From Prescottella defluvii (GTDB lineage: Bacteria > Actinomycetota > Actinomycetes > Mycobacteriales > Mycobacteriaceae): 64,000 nucleotides of DNA. Numbering within the stretch: the first letter of the stretch is position 1; every line of letters begins with the position of its first letter. Where the stretch lies: contig CP121458.1 in the NCBI GenBank assembly GCA_029690005.1, forward strand, positions 3,286,001-3,350,000. The letters are read 5' to 3'. Below are positions 11,158 through 24,860 of the stretch, piece after piece. Both the position numbers and the translations under genes were made by a program. A model generated the notes under the pieces. The model worked only from the letters and a program-made list of their open reading frames with translations, did no database searches and was not told the origin of the DNA.

Positions 11158-12230
11158 ATGAGGCAGATTCTCTTTGCTGCCGGAATTGCGCTGGCGGTGT
11201 CCATTCTGCTTACACCGCTTCTGATCAAGGCATTCTCGAGGCAGGGATTCGGCCAGGAGATCAGGGCCGAGGGGCCCACGAGTCATCAGGCGAAGCGCGG
11301 CACCCGACCATGGGGGGTGTCGCGATCCTGTGCGGGCTGTGGGCGGGGTATCTGGGATCGCATCTGATCGGCATCGGGTATCGAGCCGACGGTCCGTCGG
11401 CCTCGGGACTGCTCGTCCTGGGCCTGACGACCGCGCTGGCCGGCGTCGGCTTCCTCGACGACTACATCAAGATTCGGAAGCAACGGAACCTGGGCCTGAA
11501 GGCAACCGGAAAGTACATCGGGCAGATCTCTGCTGCGGTGATCTTCGCGGTGCTCGCACTCCGGTTCCACGGCAGCACCGGACTGACACCGGGCGGTACC
11601 GACCTGTCCTTTGTCCGCGACACCACGATCGCTATGGGGGCGATCGTCTTCGTTTTGTTCACCTGCGTAGTGGTGGTCGCGTGGTCGAACGCAGTCAATC
11701 TGACGGACGGGTTGGACGGTCTCGCAGCCGGCTCGATGGGGTTGGTGCTCGGAACCTACGTGATCATCACCTTCTGGCAGTACCGCAATGCGTGCGAAAC
11801 CGCCCCTGGCGCGGGCTGTTACGACGTGCGCGACCCGCTCGATCTCGCGTTGATCTGTGCCGCGGGTGCGGCCGCATGCGTGGGATTCCTCTGGTGGAAT
11901 GCGGCTCCGGCGAAGATCTTCATGGGCGATACCGGCTCACTCGCACTGGGCGGTCTGCTGGCCGGGCTGTCCATAACGACCAGGACCGAGTTGCTCGCCG
12001 TCGCGCTCGGTGCGTTGTTCGTGGCCGAGGCGGCGTCGGTGCTGATTCAGGTTGCTGTGTTCCGCACGTCGCGCAGACGCGTCTTCCGGATGGCCCCGAT
12101 GCACCACCACTTCGAGCTCTGTGGGTGGCCCGAAACAGTCGTGATCATCAGGTTCTGGTTGCTCGCCGCGATCGCGTCGGCGGTGGGCCTCGCACTGTTC
12201 TACAGCGAGTATCTCGCCGCGGTGGACTGA
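11158..12230 (+). CDS. mraY: Phospho-N-acetylmuramoyl-pentapeptide-transferase (frameshift at 11303-11305)
   Basis: Transfers phospho-MurNAc-pentapeptide from UDP to undecaprenyl phosphate to make lipid I, the first membrane step of peptidoglycan synthesis. It is a multi-pass membrane protein of about 358 residues, normal for MraY. All hallmark loops are present: [36 protein letters not shown] and MHHHFE. The frame breaks at the CCC run 11303-11305; one extra C gives [12 protein letters not shown], exactly the family consensus. Oddly the gene stands alone, with none of murE, murF, murD, ftsW, murG or murC nearby. It may be a second copy or a gene displaced from the division cluster. Confidence 0.93.
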
Positions 12231-12263
12231 CATCCTGAACGAACCGGAATGTCGCTCAGGATG
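12231..12263. terminator. Possible bidirectional hairpin between mraY and a small membrane gene
   Basis: CATCCTGA at 12231-12238 and TCAGGATG at 12256-12263 are perfect inverted arms separated by 17 nt. They sit directly after the mraY stop and include the stop codon of the convergent small gene. No T tract follows on either strand, so this is a weak terminator call. Confidence 0.4.
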
Positions 12264-12486
12264 GTTCAGGGCGGTAGGTGTTGGCGGTGGGCCCGCTCGA
12301 CGGCCAGGTGTCGTGCAAGTACCAGACGATCCAATAGACCGGGAAGAGCAGGACGGCGCCGAAGACGACGAGTGGGCCGGCGTTGCGTCGACGTTGGCCG
12401 ATCGCGGTCAGCACGCCGAGCGTCAGATACCCACCCACGGTGAGCAGCAGAAGCAGCGACACCAGGAACCACGTCACGTCCCACAA
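12256..12486 (-). CDS. Small two-helix membrane protein
   Basis: 76 residues with two predicted membrane helices: WFLVSLLLLLTVGGYLTLGVL and GPLVVFGAVLLFPVYWIVWYL, separated by a basic loop (GQRRRNAG). This leaves a short charged C-terminus. The frame is intact. Family and function are unknown. It is convergent with mraY and shares the start-proximal region with the lipase gene downstream on the same strand. Confidence 0.6.
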   Translation of the reverse strand: MWDVTWFLVSLLLLLTVGGYLTLGVLTAIGQRRRNAGPLVVFGAVLLFPVYWIVWYLHDTWPSSGPTANTYRPEPS

Positions 12487-12507
12487 GGTACTCGATCTGC
12501 CCCGACA

Positions 12508-13634
12508 TCAGCCGCCGAACAGCCCGCGGACGAACGCGGTCGTCTCGGGCAACGAGGCGAACATCGTGTCCAGGTGTCCGGTGGGATACGTGTGGAACGT
12601 GAGGGGTTGGTGGTTGGCAGCCAGTTCCGCCGCCAGTTTCAGCGAGAGGGGCGGGCACGACCTCGTCGGTCAGACCCTGCCCGAGGAACACCGGGCGGTC
12701 GTAGCCGGCCGTGGGCACCTCGAGCATGTCGCGGAGCGCGGCCAGCACTGCCGGATCGTCCACCGGACGAACGACGAGGTCGCCGACCGACACGTTCTGC
12801 AGCTGCGGTGCCATCTGCTCGTAGCATTCCGATTCGGCGGCCCTGACCGCCGCGCGGCCGACATCGGTGAGGTACCCGTCGATGTCGAGATCCGGTCGGG
12901 TGGCGTGCAGTCCGGCGACGATGTAGGAAACGAAGACCGTGGTGCCAGTGAGGGGAAGCCGAGGGAAGCCGGGGCGCACGAGCGGGACGAGGTTCTCCAG
13001 GTTCGACGGCGCTCCGGTCGCCACGCCGCCACGGTAGTCCAGTTCCGGCGCGTACCTGGTGGCGAGGGACGCGGTGACCATGGCCGCCTGACCGCCCTGG
13101 GACTGGCCCAGTACCACCCAGCGCGGGGACAGCACCGGATCGACGGCGCGGGCGGCGCGCACCATGTCGACGACGCTGTGCGCCTCCGACGGACCGTCGA
13201 GGTACGGATGCATGCCCGTCGCCCCGAGCTCGAGGTAGTCGGTGGCGACGATCGCGTAGCCCTGCGCGAGCCAGTATCCGAGATAGGGGCCACCGATCTT
13301 GCCGGTGACGGTGGGGCGCAGCGGTCGGCCAGTCCCACGGTGCCGTGCGCCCACGACACCACCGGCCAGCCGCCCGGCGGGGGTTCGCCGGGCGGCAAGA
13401 ACACCGCGCCGCTGCTCGACGCCGGTCGGAAGAGCGGGCCGGTGGTCCAGTAGGTGACGCGGATTCCGCTGGCGGCGCCGGAATCCACGCCGACCGATCG
13501 AGAGCGCTGGTCTCGACGATGGTCCCCGGCGCGGTATCGGTGGGAGACGCGAAGGCGTGCGGGGAGGCGACGAAGACACTCGTGACCGCCACCGCGAGCA
13601 CCAGTGCTGCCCGGCCCACCAGTTTTCCGATCAT
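12508..13634 (-). CDS. Secreted lipase, secretory lipase/LIP family (several frame breaks)
   Basis: An exported alpha/beta hydrolase of about 375 residues. ATG 13634 opens a signal peptide (LVGRAALVLAVAVTSVFVA) with cleavage probably after AFA. The serine nucleophile lies in the elbow GQSQGGQAA, and the oxyanion-side segment reads VVSWAHGTVGLAD. The Asp and His of the triad are likely in QGLTDEVVP and in TYPTGHLDT near the C-terminus, which ends VRGLFGG. Breaks near 13490, 13320 and 12650 split it into three frames. Fungal and actinobacterial relatives hydrolyse triacylglycerols or steryl esters; the substrate here is not known. Confidence 0.8.
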
Positions 13635-13756
13635 CACGCCACCCTCGGCCACCGATCGTCGTCGTTCGCTCCCCATTGTGCGCTGCGAGATCCCCGCGTC
13701 ACCCGGAATGTGGCCGATCCACCGACCGTGACGAAAGGTTGCGGTGTCAGCTCCCG

Positions 13757-17087
<3,331 letters not shown>

Positions 17088-17133
17088 TGCGTAACCGGTA
17101 CCGTGGCCTTCCCTCTCCTTTGTACGCGCCCGG

Positions 17134-18537
17134 TCACCGGTACTCGCTCAGCCGGGGCCACACGCCGGCGCCGATCGCGAATCCGGCCAGCACGCCGAGG
17201 GTCGCACCGCCGACGTCCAACTGGCTCAGCGACGACCACGACCGCGAGGTGTACCCGCTGGCCTCCTCTCGGAGGTCGCCGATACCGCCGCGCAATGCGT
17301 CGTCGAGGCGGGTGAACTGCGCCGGGGCGTCCTGCGGCCCGCCGTCGATGGCAACCGTTACCGCACCGACATAGTCGCCGGTGTCGAGTCGGCTGCGGAT
17401 GTCCTGATGGGCTCTTTCCCAGCCGTCCAGTGCGGCCACGGCGTCGCTCACGGCCGTATCGGCGGCAGTGGTCGGTGCCCGCTGGCTGTCCAGTTCGTCG
17501 AGCATCCGCGACAGGTCCTCGATGTGCTGGGCGTACTCCTGCTCGCTCTGGACGTCCGAATCGCGCCGGAGCAACGCCAGCGTCTCGTCGGCGCGGGCCT
17601 GCTGAGCCAGAATGCGTGCCCGCACGAGCGCGTCCATCGTTTGGGCCGATTCGGTGTCGTACTCGCTGGCGTTGACCGAGACCAGTCCCGCGATCGACAG
17701 CCAGATCGCCAGCAGCGCCATCAATACCGTTGCCGCGATCATGCCGGGGTTGACCCGGCGATGGCTGCGCTTGGCCAGGTAGCGCTGCGCCACGATCAGC
17801 GCGATCAACGCCACCACACACAACGCCAACGCGGCACGAGGCGGCTGGGAGAGGTGTCGTTGCGTATCGGCTTGGGCCTCAGCATGTTTCGTGTACAGCT
17901 GCTCGGCCGCTGGCAGCATGGTGTCGTGCATCAGCGCGGACGACTCGTTGAGGTACGAGACCCCGATCGGGTTTCCAACGCGGCTGTTGGCATCAGCGGT
18001 TGCGACGATCGCCGTGTAGATCGCCAGGTTTCTGGAGAGCTCTGCCGGCGACTCGGACGCCTGTGCGTCGCTCGCCGAGGCGCCGTTCGTCGTCGAGACG
18101 AGCGCGGTCGCGGCCTCGCCGATCGCCTGGTTGTAGCGGTCCCTGACCGTTGCCGGTTCCACCCTTCCGGACAGGAACCCCGCGGTGGCCGCCGCGTCTG
18201 CGATCGACAGGGAGCTGTAGAGCTCCTGTGCGGAATGGGTGCGGGTGCGGTTTCCGTGTGGAGGGTGTCGATCCGCTGTTCGCGGGCGATGATCGCCACG
18301 GAAGTGACGGCACCCGCGGCGAGCGTGAGCGCGATCAGCACCACTCCGATGAACGCGAGCTTGCCAGGGGTGGAGGCGACGATCCCGCGCACCGTCAGGG
18401 GCTCGAGCTCGGGATCGACGAGTCGCTCCTGATCCAGGATCGGGGCCCAGTCGGCGGAGCCACGGCGGACGACACCGGTGTACTCCTCCCCGCTAGGGGT
18501 CGGCTTCCGGCAGTGGTGCCCAGCCTTGCAGGCTCAC
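17134..18537 (-). CDS. glnX: Membrane sensor GlnX of the GlnH-GlnX-PknG pathway (two frame breaks)
   Basis: An inner-membrane protein of about 467 residues. One helix near the N-terminus (LAFIGVVLIALTLAAGAV) is followed by a long helical extracytoplasmic part and two central helices (AALALCVVALIALIVAQRYL, GMIAATVLMALLAIWLSIAG). A second helical domain and a last helix (ATLGVLAGFAIGAGVW) follow. Known GlnX links periplasmic GlnH to cytoplasmic PknG. GTG 18537 is chosen because it gives SLQGWAPLPEADP before the frame break in the CCCC run near 18495; a second break lies near 18230. The N-terminus just before the first helix (DWAPILDQERLVDPELEPL) reads as GlnX-like. Confidence 0.88.
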
Positions 18538-18881
18538 CGCCGACGGTCGGGAGATGCGGCAACGAGTCGTAGCCGTATCACTCGTACTATCTTCCTACTC
18601 CCGACGGCATCCGTGCGTCATCGTCGGTCGGCAGACGCCGACTCGATCAGGGGCCCGTCGGCGCGTGGAGGCAGCTGTCGCGGGAACGAAGGGTGGATCG
18701 GTGCGTTCGGTCGCCTCACGGCGAAAGGCGCAACGCAGCTCCAGCCGGACGGAACTCTGCGAAGGCAAAGGGTTGAGCCCGGGGACACGGAACGCACCGA
18801 TCCGGACATCACAACATCGCTCGCCCGGGTCTATTCCACGGAGGCCGGTGTGATGTCGGTTACGCATGAGCGGGTCCGCGG
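18538..18881. other. 344-bp interval without a recognised gene
   Basis: Lies between the glnX start and the end of an SDR gene on the same strand. Short open frames exist on both strands but show no family motif and no plausible ribosome-binding site. The glnX-glnH-pknG promoter should be in the part nearest 18540. I see no clear hairpin. Confidence 0.5.
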
Positions 18882-19747
18882 CTATCCGGGCATGCCGGCG
18901 TCGGTCGGAATCCGGCCCTGGAGCAGTTCGTCGACCGCCCGATCTCCGTGTTCGTCGCGCAGTCGCTGGTGGATGTCGGGCGCGCGTCGCATGTGGGCGC
19001 CCCCGTCGACCGTGATCGCGGTGCCGGTCACCCACGACGATTCCGGACCCGCGAGGTAACGGATCGCGCCCGCGATGTCGTCGGGACCCGAGGCGGCGCA
19101 GCGGCGTCTGCTCGAGGAAAGCCGCCGCCCGCTCACCGGAAAAGCTCGCCGCGACCTTCGGGTTGTCGGGCGAGGCGACCAGCCCCGGACGGATGCAGTT
19201 GATCCGGATCCCGAGATGGCCGAATTCGTCTGCAGCCGTGCGGACGAGGGCCTCCAGCCGGCCTTGCCGGCGCAGTAGCCGCTCATGTACGGAAAGGACT
19301 GTGCCGCGATCACCGACGACGTGAAGACCATCGACCCGCCGCCGTTCTCGGCCATCGCCGGACGCAGGCCTTGATGGCGACGAACGCACTGGTGATGTTG
19401 GTGCGCAGCTCCGCGGTGAAGTCGTCGGGATTATTGAGCAGCAGCGGAATAGTGCTGCCGCGTCCGACCGTGCTGACGCAGATGTCGAGCCCGCGGTCGT
19501 GTCGAGCGCGCTCGACGGCGGCCACGACGTCCGACTCGACGAGCGAATCGCCGACGATGTGATCGACTGTGGCGCCTTCGGGTGCGTCCTGCTCCAGTTG
19601 CGCCGCGAACGTCGAGATCCGTGTCTCGTTGCGGCTCATGATCGTCACGGACGCCCCCGCGGCCAGGAGCGCACGGGCGCCGGCCCCACCGATGCCGCCG
19701 GCTCCGCCGATGACGAGGGCGGAGCGGCCGATGAGGGGAAGTGTCAT
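18882..19747 (-). CDS. SDR-family NAD(P)-dependent oxidoreductase (three frame breaks)
   Basis: A classical short-chain dehydrogenase of about 288 residues. ATG 19747 follows a strong GGAGGT site. The cofactor motif is VIGGAGGIGGAG. The catalytic region reads SSVIAAQS...SGYCAGKAG (Ser and YxxxK), and the C-terminal consensus is RINCIRPGLVA and WVTGTAITVDGGAHM. Frame breaks near 19375, 19255 and 19090 spread it over three frames. The C-terminus (IHQRLRDEHGDRAVDELLQ) is longer than usual. Substrate unknown, and no co-directional neighbour suggests one. Confidence 0.8.
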
Positions 19748-19953
19748 GTCTACCTCCAAGGTCGGGTGGGTCTGTCCCACTACCGATTCGGACGGTAGCT
19801 CCGTGCGAGGCAGGTCACACCGCTCACGCCCAGCGAGTGGGAGACGCTGCCGGACCGATCGCGCGAAGTCCTACCATCGGTATTTCGGACCGAACGGCGT
19901 TGGGGGATGTGTGATATGGATCTCGGTGGATACACCGGGAGTACTCCGGCGAG

Positions 19954-20247
19954 ATGGTTGCCCCGCCCGCGTGGCTCGTGGTGCTGGCAGCGATCCCGAT
20001 CGTCGTGACGGTTCTCTTGCTGTTGGGGTTCGCGTGGCAGGAATGGCGAAGCTATCGCAGGATGACGTCCTCGCCCGTCCACGCGGCGGCCTGGGCGATG
20101 GAACCGGAGGAACTGGCCACGGCGATCCGGGCGCTCGACGCGCGCGAGCGGGCGTTGCTCGAGGCGGGCGAGATGGACGCGGCCGACGAGGTGGCGGCGG
20201 ACAAGATGATCTGCCTGGTGGTATCGGACCGCCGCGGCGGCGGATAG
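19954..20247 (+). CDS. Small single-pass membrane protein
   Basis: 97 residues: one N-terminal helix (LVVLAAIPIVVTVLLLLGFAW), a basic stop-transfer stretch (RSYRRM) and an acidic, Ala/Glu-rich cytoplasmic helix (EELATAIRALDARERALLEA). Intact frame. Family not recognised. It is followed on the same strand by two more small unknown genes, perhaps an operon. Confidence 0.5.
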   Translation: MVAPPAWLVVLAAIPIVVTVLLLLGFAWQEWRSYRRMTSSPVHAAAWAMEPEELATAIRALDARERALLEAGEMDAADEVAADKMICLVVSDRRGGG

Positions 20248-20299
20248 TCCGCACTGGGAAGGATCGCCGGGATCGACCCGTGTGGTTTGCCATGAGCCC

Positions 20300-20893
20300 A
20301 TGGGGTGGGAGGCACGGGAACTGGGGATCGCGACGGGCCTGGGCGCGACGTCCGGTGGGGCACTGATCGTCGCCGGAGGCGGGAACACCGTGGGTTCGCT
20401 CATGGGGGCCGGGGTGGTCGTGGGCGCGATCTTCGGATTGGTCGTCGGCGCCGTCTCGGTCGTCGCTGGTCATCTCGCGATCGAGTCGACTCGGCACTGG
20501 CCGGCACGGAGTGAACGGTGCTGGCGGCTGCGGTTCGCGACCAGCTCAGCCTCCGGCGTGTTCCTGCTCGTGGCCGCGTTCTGGATCTGGGTGGTTCTCG
20601 AGTCTGGCGCGGTCGGCTCCGGTGCGATCTGCGGAGTCGCAGTCGGATTCGCGGCTGTCGCATTCCTCTGCACGCTTCTACTCTCGCCGCACTCACGGAC
20701 CAGGTCTGAACTCGGGCGGACGGCCCCGCCGACCGCTGATGCGGGTGGTACAACCGTAGCCCTGGTCGTGATGGGCTTGCTTGGAAGGAAAGTGAATTGG
20801 GCTTCTCGCTCGGTTTCCACAGGATCGACGGAAACGAGCTCGTGGATCCCGATCGGGAGGGGATCACCGAGTTCTTGCGCGTTCGTGGGCTGA
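20300..20893 (+). CDS. Hypothetical membrane protein, C-terminus uncertain
   Basis: About four hydrophobic segments can be seen: GALIVAGGGNTVGSLMGAGV, GAIFGLVVGAVSVVAGHLAI, SGVFLLVAAFWIWVVLESGA and GVAVGFAAVAFLCTLLLS. ATG 20300 is preferred to an upstream start in the same frame. The frame as sequenced runs to 20893 and overlaps the next gene by about 100 bp. The last 60 residues look like out-of-frame sequence, and a break near 20720 would end the protein near 20759. Function unknown. Confidence 0.45.
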   Translation: MGWEARELGIATGLGATSGGALIVAGGGNTVGSLMGAGVVVGAIFGLVVGAVSVVAGHLAIESTRHWPARSERCWRLRFATSSASGVFLLVAAFWIWVVLESGAVGSGAICGVAVGFAAVAFLCTLLLSPHSRTRSELGRTAPPTADAGGTTVALVVMGLLGRKVNWASRSVSTGSTETSSWIPIGRGSPSSCAFVG

Positions 20894-21266
20894 GAGTGGA
20901 GCATCGTTCGCTCGTGGACGGGACGGTGCCGTGCTCGCGTTCGACGGTGCGTGGAGCGATCTGTATATCGATCCGTTGGACCAGGACGACCCGCTCAGCG
21001 GCGGCATCGACCATGCGCCGCTCACGCTGGTGGAATGTGAGTTCATCTACGGACTGTGCGTTGCCGGACGCCTCATGGTGGTCAATCCTCAGGGCGATCC
21101 CATGTACGTGGTACCCGCGCGGACCCATGAGGATGCGGCGCTGCCTGATCCGGAGGGGACGGTCCGGGTGGACAGTCCGGAAGAGTTGGCGAGCGCGCTC
21201 GGGTCCGGTTTCGGCGAGTTCCGGGCGTACCGCCGCCGCGTCATGAGCTCGTACCTGCCGGACTAG
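20797..21266 (+). CDS. Hypothetical protein of about 156 residues (frameshift near 20930)
   Basis: TTG 20797 follows GGAAGGAAAG. The N-terminus reads GFSLGFHRIDGNELVDPDR and, after one break near 20930, continues LAFDGAWSDLYIDPLDQDD. The second part is acidic and ends with RRRVMSSYLPD. No family is recognised. The mixed alpha/beta character and conserved-looking GDPMYVVPART segment suggest a small soluble protein. It ends facing the lnt-like gene, whose end is within 75 bp. Confidence 0.5.
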
Positions 21267-21337
21267 TCGGAGGACCAGGACGGCACGGTCCGCGGTGTCG
21301 GTGGGTGGTGACCCTCGCAGATGATTCTGGGGAGCGC

Positions 21338-22905
21338 TCACAGATGGTCCTCGCGGTCGATGGGTCGGGCCGAGGTCCCTGTGCCGTCGGCTTCTCCGCG
21401 CCCGTCGCGGATGTTCGGCGGCGGACGACCGCGCCGGCCACGTATCCCGCCACGACGGCGGCGCAGATACCGGGGACATAGTTTCCGAGCCGGTCGTAGA
21501 GCGTGTCGTCAGCGTGAATGGGCACTTCGACGCGCAGAACGCCGTGCTCGTCGGCGGGCATCGACCCGAGGAGGCGTCCGCGTGCGTCGAAAGCAGCCGA
21601 CTCGCCGGTCAGAGCGGCCGCGACGACCGCGCGCCCGCTCTCTGCGGCCCTCAGCGCCCCGAACGACGCCAGCTGCGCGGGAGCCCAGCTTCCCTGGAAG
21701 GTGGCAGTCGAGGTCTGGTACACCAGCAGGTCCGCCTCCGCCCGGGCCTGTGTGCGGGCCATGTCCGGAAGGTCTCCTCGAAGGAGATCAGTGGTCCGAC
21801 ACGGAGACGGCCGGCATTCATCACGACCAGCCGGTCGCCGGGTTGCCGGTTCTGCGCTGCTGCCGAGGTGACGTGGCCGAGCCAGCCGAGCTGGTCGCGG
21901 AACGGGACGTATTCGCCGAACGGGACCAGTCGGGTCTTCCGGTAGGTGTCGCGGATTCCGTGATCGTCGATCAGAACGGAGGTCTTCGAGATCGCACCGG
22001 ACGTGCCGGCCGATGCGTCGACGTTGACCAAGAGGTCCGCCTCGGTCGCCGCGGCCAACGCGCTGAGACGGGCGCCCAATGCGGGATCGGAGACGGGGTC
22101 GGCATCGACGCTGCTCTCGCCCCACACGATGAGATCGACGGGCGGGCGGACCCCTCGGGACAGCTGCTCCTCGAACGTGAGCATGTCGCCGTGCACGATG
22201 CCAGGCTGTACGAGTGCCACGGTCGCGACCTCGGACGGCGGCGCCGCGGGTCGGCCCGCGGACCAGAGCGGACCCGACGCGATGGCTACCGCCACGGTCA
22301 CCACCCGACCACACGGGCCGCCGCACCGCCGACAACGCACAGGGCGACCCCGACATTCGACGCCACGATCGCGAAGCTGACCAGCCACACCCCGCCGAGC
22401 GCGGCGAGCCCGAGCACGCCGGGCGCTGCCACTGGGTGGTACCGAGCAGTGGCCATGGCCCACCGAGCCACTGCCACGACCGGACTGCCTCGACCAGTAC
22501 CCACCCCGCCGGCACGGCGACCGCGGCCGCCGCCGCCCGCGGACCGGTGAGTGGCGCCCGCAACGCGTCCCGACACGAGCACGCCCCACCCCGCCCACAG
22601 CAGTGCGAGCACACCGACGACGAGTGGGAGAACCAGAGCAGGTTCGGCGCCACCCAGAACTGCGTGCCCGCGAGGAACCCGACGCCGGCCAGCCAGCCGC
22701 GCAGGCCAGCCTCGCGCATTGTCACCGCAGTGCGCACCAGCAACACCACCGGCACCAGGGACACCCACGCGAGCACGCCGAGATTCGGCTCGGGCATCGC
22801 CAGGAGCGGCAGCGCTCCCGCGGCCGCGACCGCGGCTCGGGGCACCCAACGTGATTGCGTTGTACCGACGATCCATCCGGGTGCGGCGTTGCCGGGAGTC
22901 GACAT
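21338..22905 (-). CDS. lnt: Apolipoprotein N-acyltransferase-like protein with catalytic Cys replaced by Ser (several frame breaks)
   Basis: Membrane protein with an N-terminal multi-helix region and a nitrilase-fold domain, the Lnt architecture; Lnt adds the third acyl chain to lipoproteins. In the nitrilase domain the catalytic Glu (IVWGESSVDAD) and Lys (YRKTRLVPFGEYVPF) are present. The position of the nucleophilic Cys reads GPLISFEETF, with Ser encoded by TCC. Breaks occur near 22690, 22330, 21767 and 21350. At 21767 one base restores FPDMARTQA. The end is placed at 21338 (RPIDREDHL, stop), though the uncorrected frame runs to 21241. The start may be ATG 22905 or an upstream GTG. Confidence 0.8.
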
Positions 22906-23071
22906 CCGACCGGAGGATGCTCCGCTGGACACAAGTCCATTCTCAGGGTTCGCGCCCGCCGGATCGTGTCCACACGGATACCCGCCCGAGAACAGTGTGT
23001 TTGTCGATGTCGATTCATGTTGGGCTACATGCAGATTGGGATTCGCGACGGACTCTGCGGCTCGCCTGCCG

Positions 23072-23789
23072 TCAGGAGTCGGCGGTTCGTGGTGTGGTGG
23101 TCTGCATGTGCTGGTCGAAGAAGGCGTAGACCCTGCGCCATGCGTCCGCGGCGGCTTCTTCGTTCTGGCCGAATCCCGCGATGCGGGCGAGCGCCTGGAG
23201 GGGTGCCCGGTCTGCAAGCTGTGCCCGGCGTGGGGGTAGGTCCTCACGTCGTGGGGGATGCCCTTTTCGGTCAACACGCTCGCGAGGATCGTGCCGCTGC
23301 GTCGGTTCATGGGATCGCGTCGGCCGAAGCTGGCGACGACGGGGCATGCGCCGTCGACGATCTCGGCGTACCTGCTGTGCAGCGGCGGTGGGTAGAAGGG
23401 GGCCGAGGCGCCGAAGCCCTTCGTCGAGGCCACGAGTGCGAACCCCCGCCGATGCAGAACCCGGCGATGCCGATCGCGCCGGTGCAGTCGGGACGATCGG
23501 CCAGCAGTGCCCGTGCTGCCTCGATGTCCTCGAACGCTTGGCCTCGGTATGCCATGAGGTCCCTGAAAGCCCCTCGCATACAGCGGAGCACTCCGCCGCG
23601 GGCGAAGAGATTCGGGACGACCGCAAGGTATCCGTGCTCGGCCATCTGACGTGCGATCTCGCGGTGAGGTTCACGCAGTCCGAACCCGTCGTGAATGACG
23701 ACGACGCCCGGCCAGGGTCCGTCTCCTGTCGGGACCTCCAGCACGGCGTCGATGTCTCCGTCGGGCGTCTCGATGGTGATGTCCGTCAT
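23072..23789 (-). CDS. Dienelactone hydrolase family protein (two frame breaks)
   Basis: An alpha/beta hydrolase of the carboxymethylenebutenolidase type, about 239 residues. The catalytic Cys lies in IAGFCIGGG, with Asp probably in SFGRRDPMN and His in YPHAGHSL. ATG 23789 starts MTDITIETPDGDIDAVLEVP, the normal start of the family. Breaks near 23435 and 23215 distribute it over three frames, and the C-terminus reads AWRRVYAFFDQHMQ. Members open dienelactones in chlorocatechol degradation, but many have other esterase roles. It is co-directional with the aldo/keto reductase 58 bp upstream. Confidence 0.85.
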
Positions 23790-23846
23790 GGCATCCTCGC
23801 TTCGTCGTGGGGCGGGCCGGCTGACGTCGGTCGACGCGCCGACTTG

Positions 23847-24722
23847 TCACGGCCGGTGAAGTGCGGTGGTGAGGCGCGCGACCTCGTCGTCGCTGAAGTC
23901 GTAGCGACGCGGCGCCGAGGTTCTCCGCGAGGTGGACGCGGCTGCCGGTGCCGGGGATCAGCAGCACATTGCCGGCGAGACTCAGAAGCCAGGCGAGGGC
24001 TACCTGAGTCGGCGTCGCGCCGTGCCTGACCGCGATGTCGGTGACGACAGGGTTCATGAGCACCGAATCGTGCACCTCCCTCGGGTAACCGAGCGGGCCG
24101 AACGGAACGAATGCAATGTCTCGGGCGGTGCACTCGTCGAGAACTGGTTTCGATCTCTGATCGGCCAGGCTGTAGGCGTTCTGCACGCACACGATATCGG
24201 TGACTTCGAGTGCGCGGACGAGGTGTTCGCGGGCGACGTTGCTGATCCCGACGCCGGCGATCAGTCCGTCCTCCCGTGCGGTTGCCAGGGTGCCGATCTG
24301 GTCGACGAACCGTCGACCGGCCGGGCGCCGTCGGGAAGACGCAGGTTGACAGCGGTGAGCTGCTCGGCGCCGAGTGACAGGAGGTTCTCTTCGATGCTCG
24401 CGCGGAGCTGATCCGGCTCGTCGTGGAGCAGGAAGGCACCGCTCTCGTCCCGTCGGCCACCGACCTTGCTGACCAACGCCAGGCCGTCGGGGTAGGGGAA
24501 CAGTGCTTCCCGGATCAGCTCGTTGACCACTGCGGGGCCGTAGTACTGGGCCGTGTCGACGTGGTCGACGCCGGCGTCGACCACTGCCCGCAGTACGGCG
24601 AGCGCTTCATCGCGGTTTCGCGGCGGCCCGAATGCCCCAGGGCCGGCCAACTGCATGGCGCCGTACCCGATCCGACGCACCATCTTGTCCGCGAGGCGGT
24701 ATCGATCGTTGGTGGAGTTCAT
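23847..24722 (-). CDS. Aldo/keto reductase (frame broken)
   Basis: NADPH-dependent reductase with a TIM-barrel fold, about 290 residues. The catalytic tetrad elements seen are DTAQYYG (Asp, Tyr) and LALVSKVGG (Lys). The cofactor end reads LLIPGTGSRVHLAENLGAAS. ATG 24722 follows a GGAGG site in the upstream GAGGAGCC stretch. Breaks lie near 24310 and 23925; the protein ends YDFSDDEVARLTTALHRP. It probably forms a transcript with the dienelactone hydrolase. Substrate unknown. Confidence 0.85.
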
Positions 24723-24860
24723 GGTCGGCTCCTCCAAGGGCTGAGATTCCGTCGGCGCGGCTCGTTCCGGAGGCAGGGGACGTCGCCCGGCCCGCGACCC
24801 TGTCTGGCCACCCGTCACAGTTCGGGTTGCGGAACGACCGCCTTGGCGCCAGTTCGCTCA

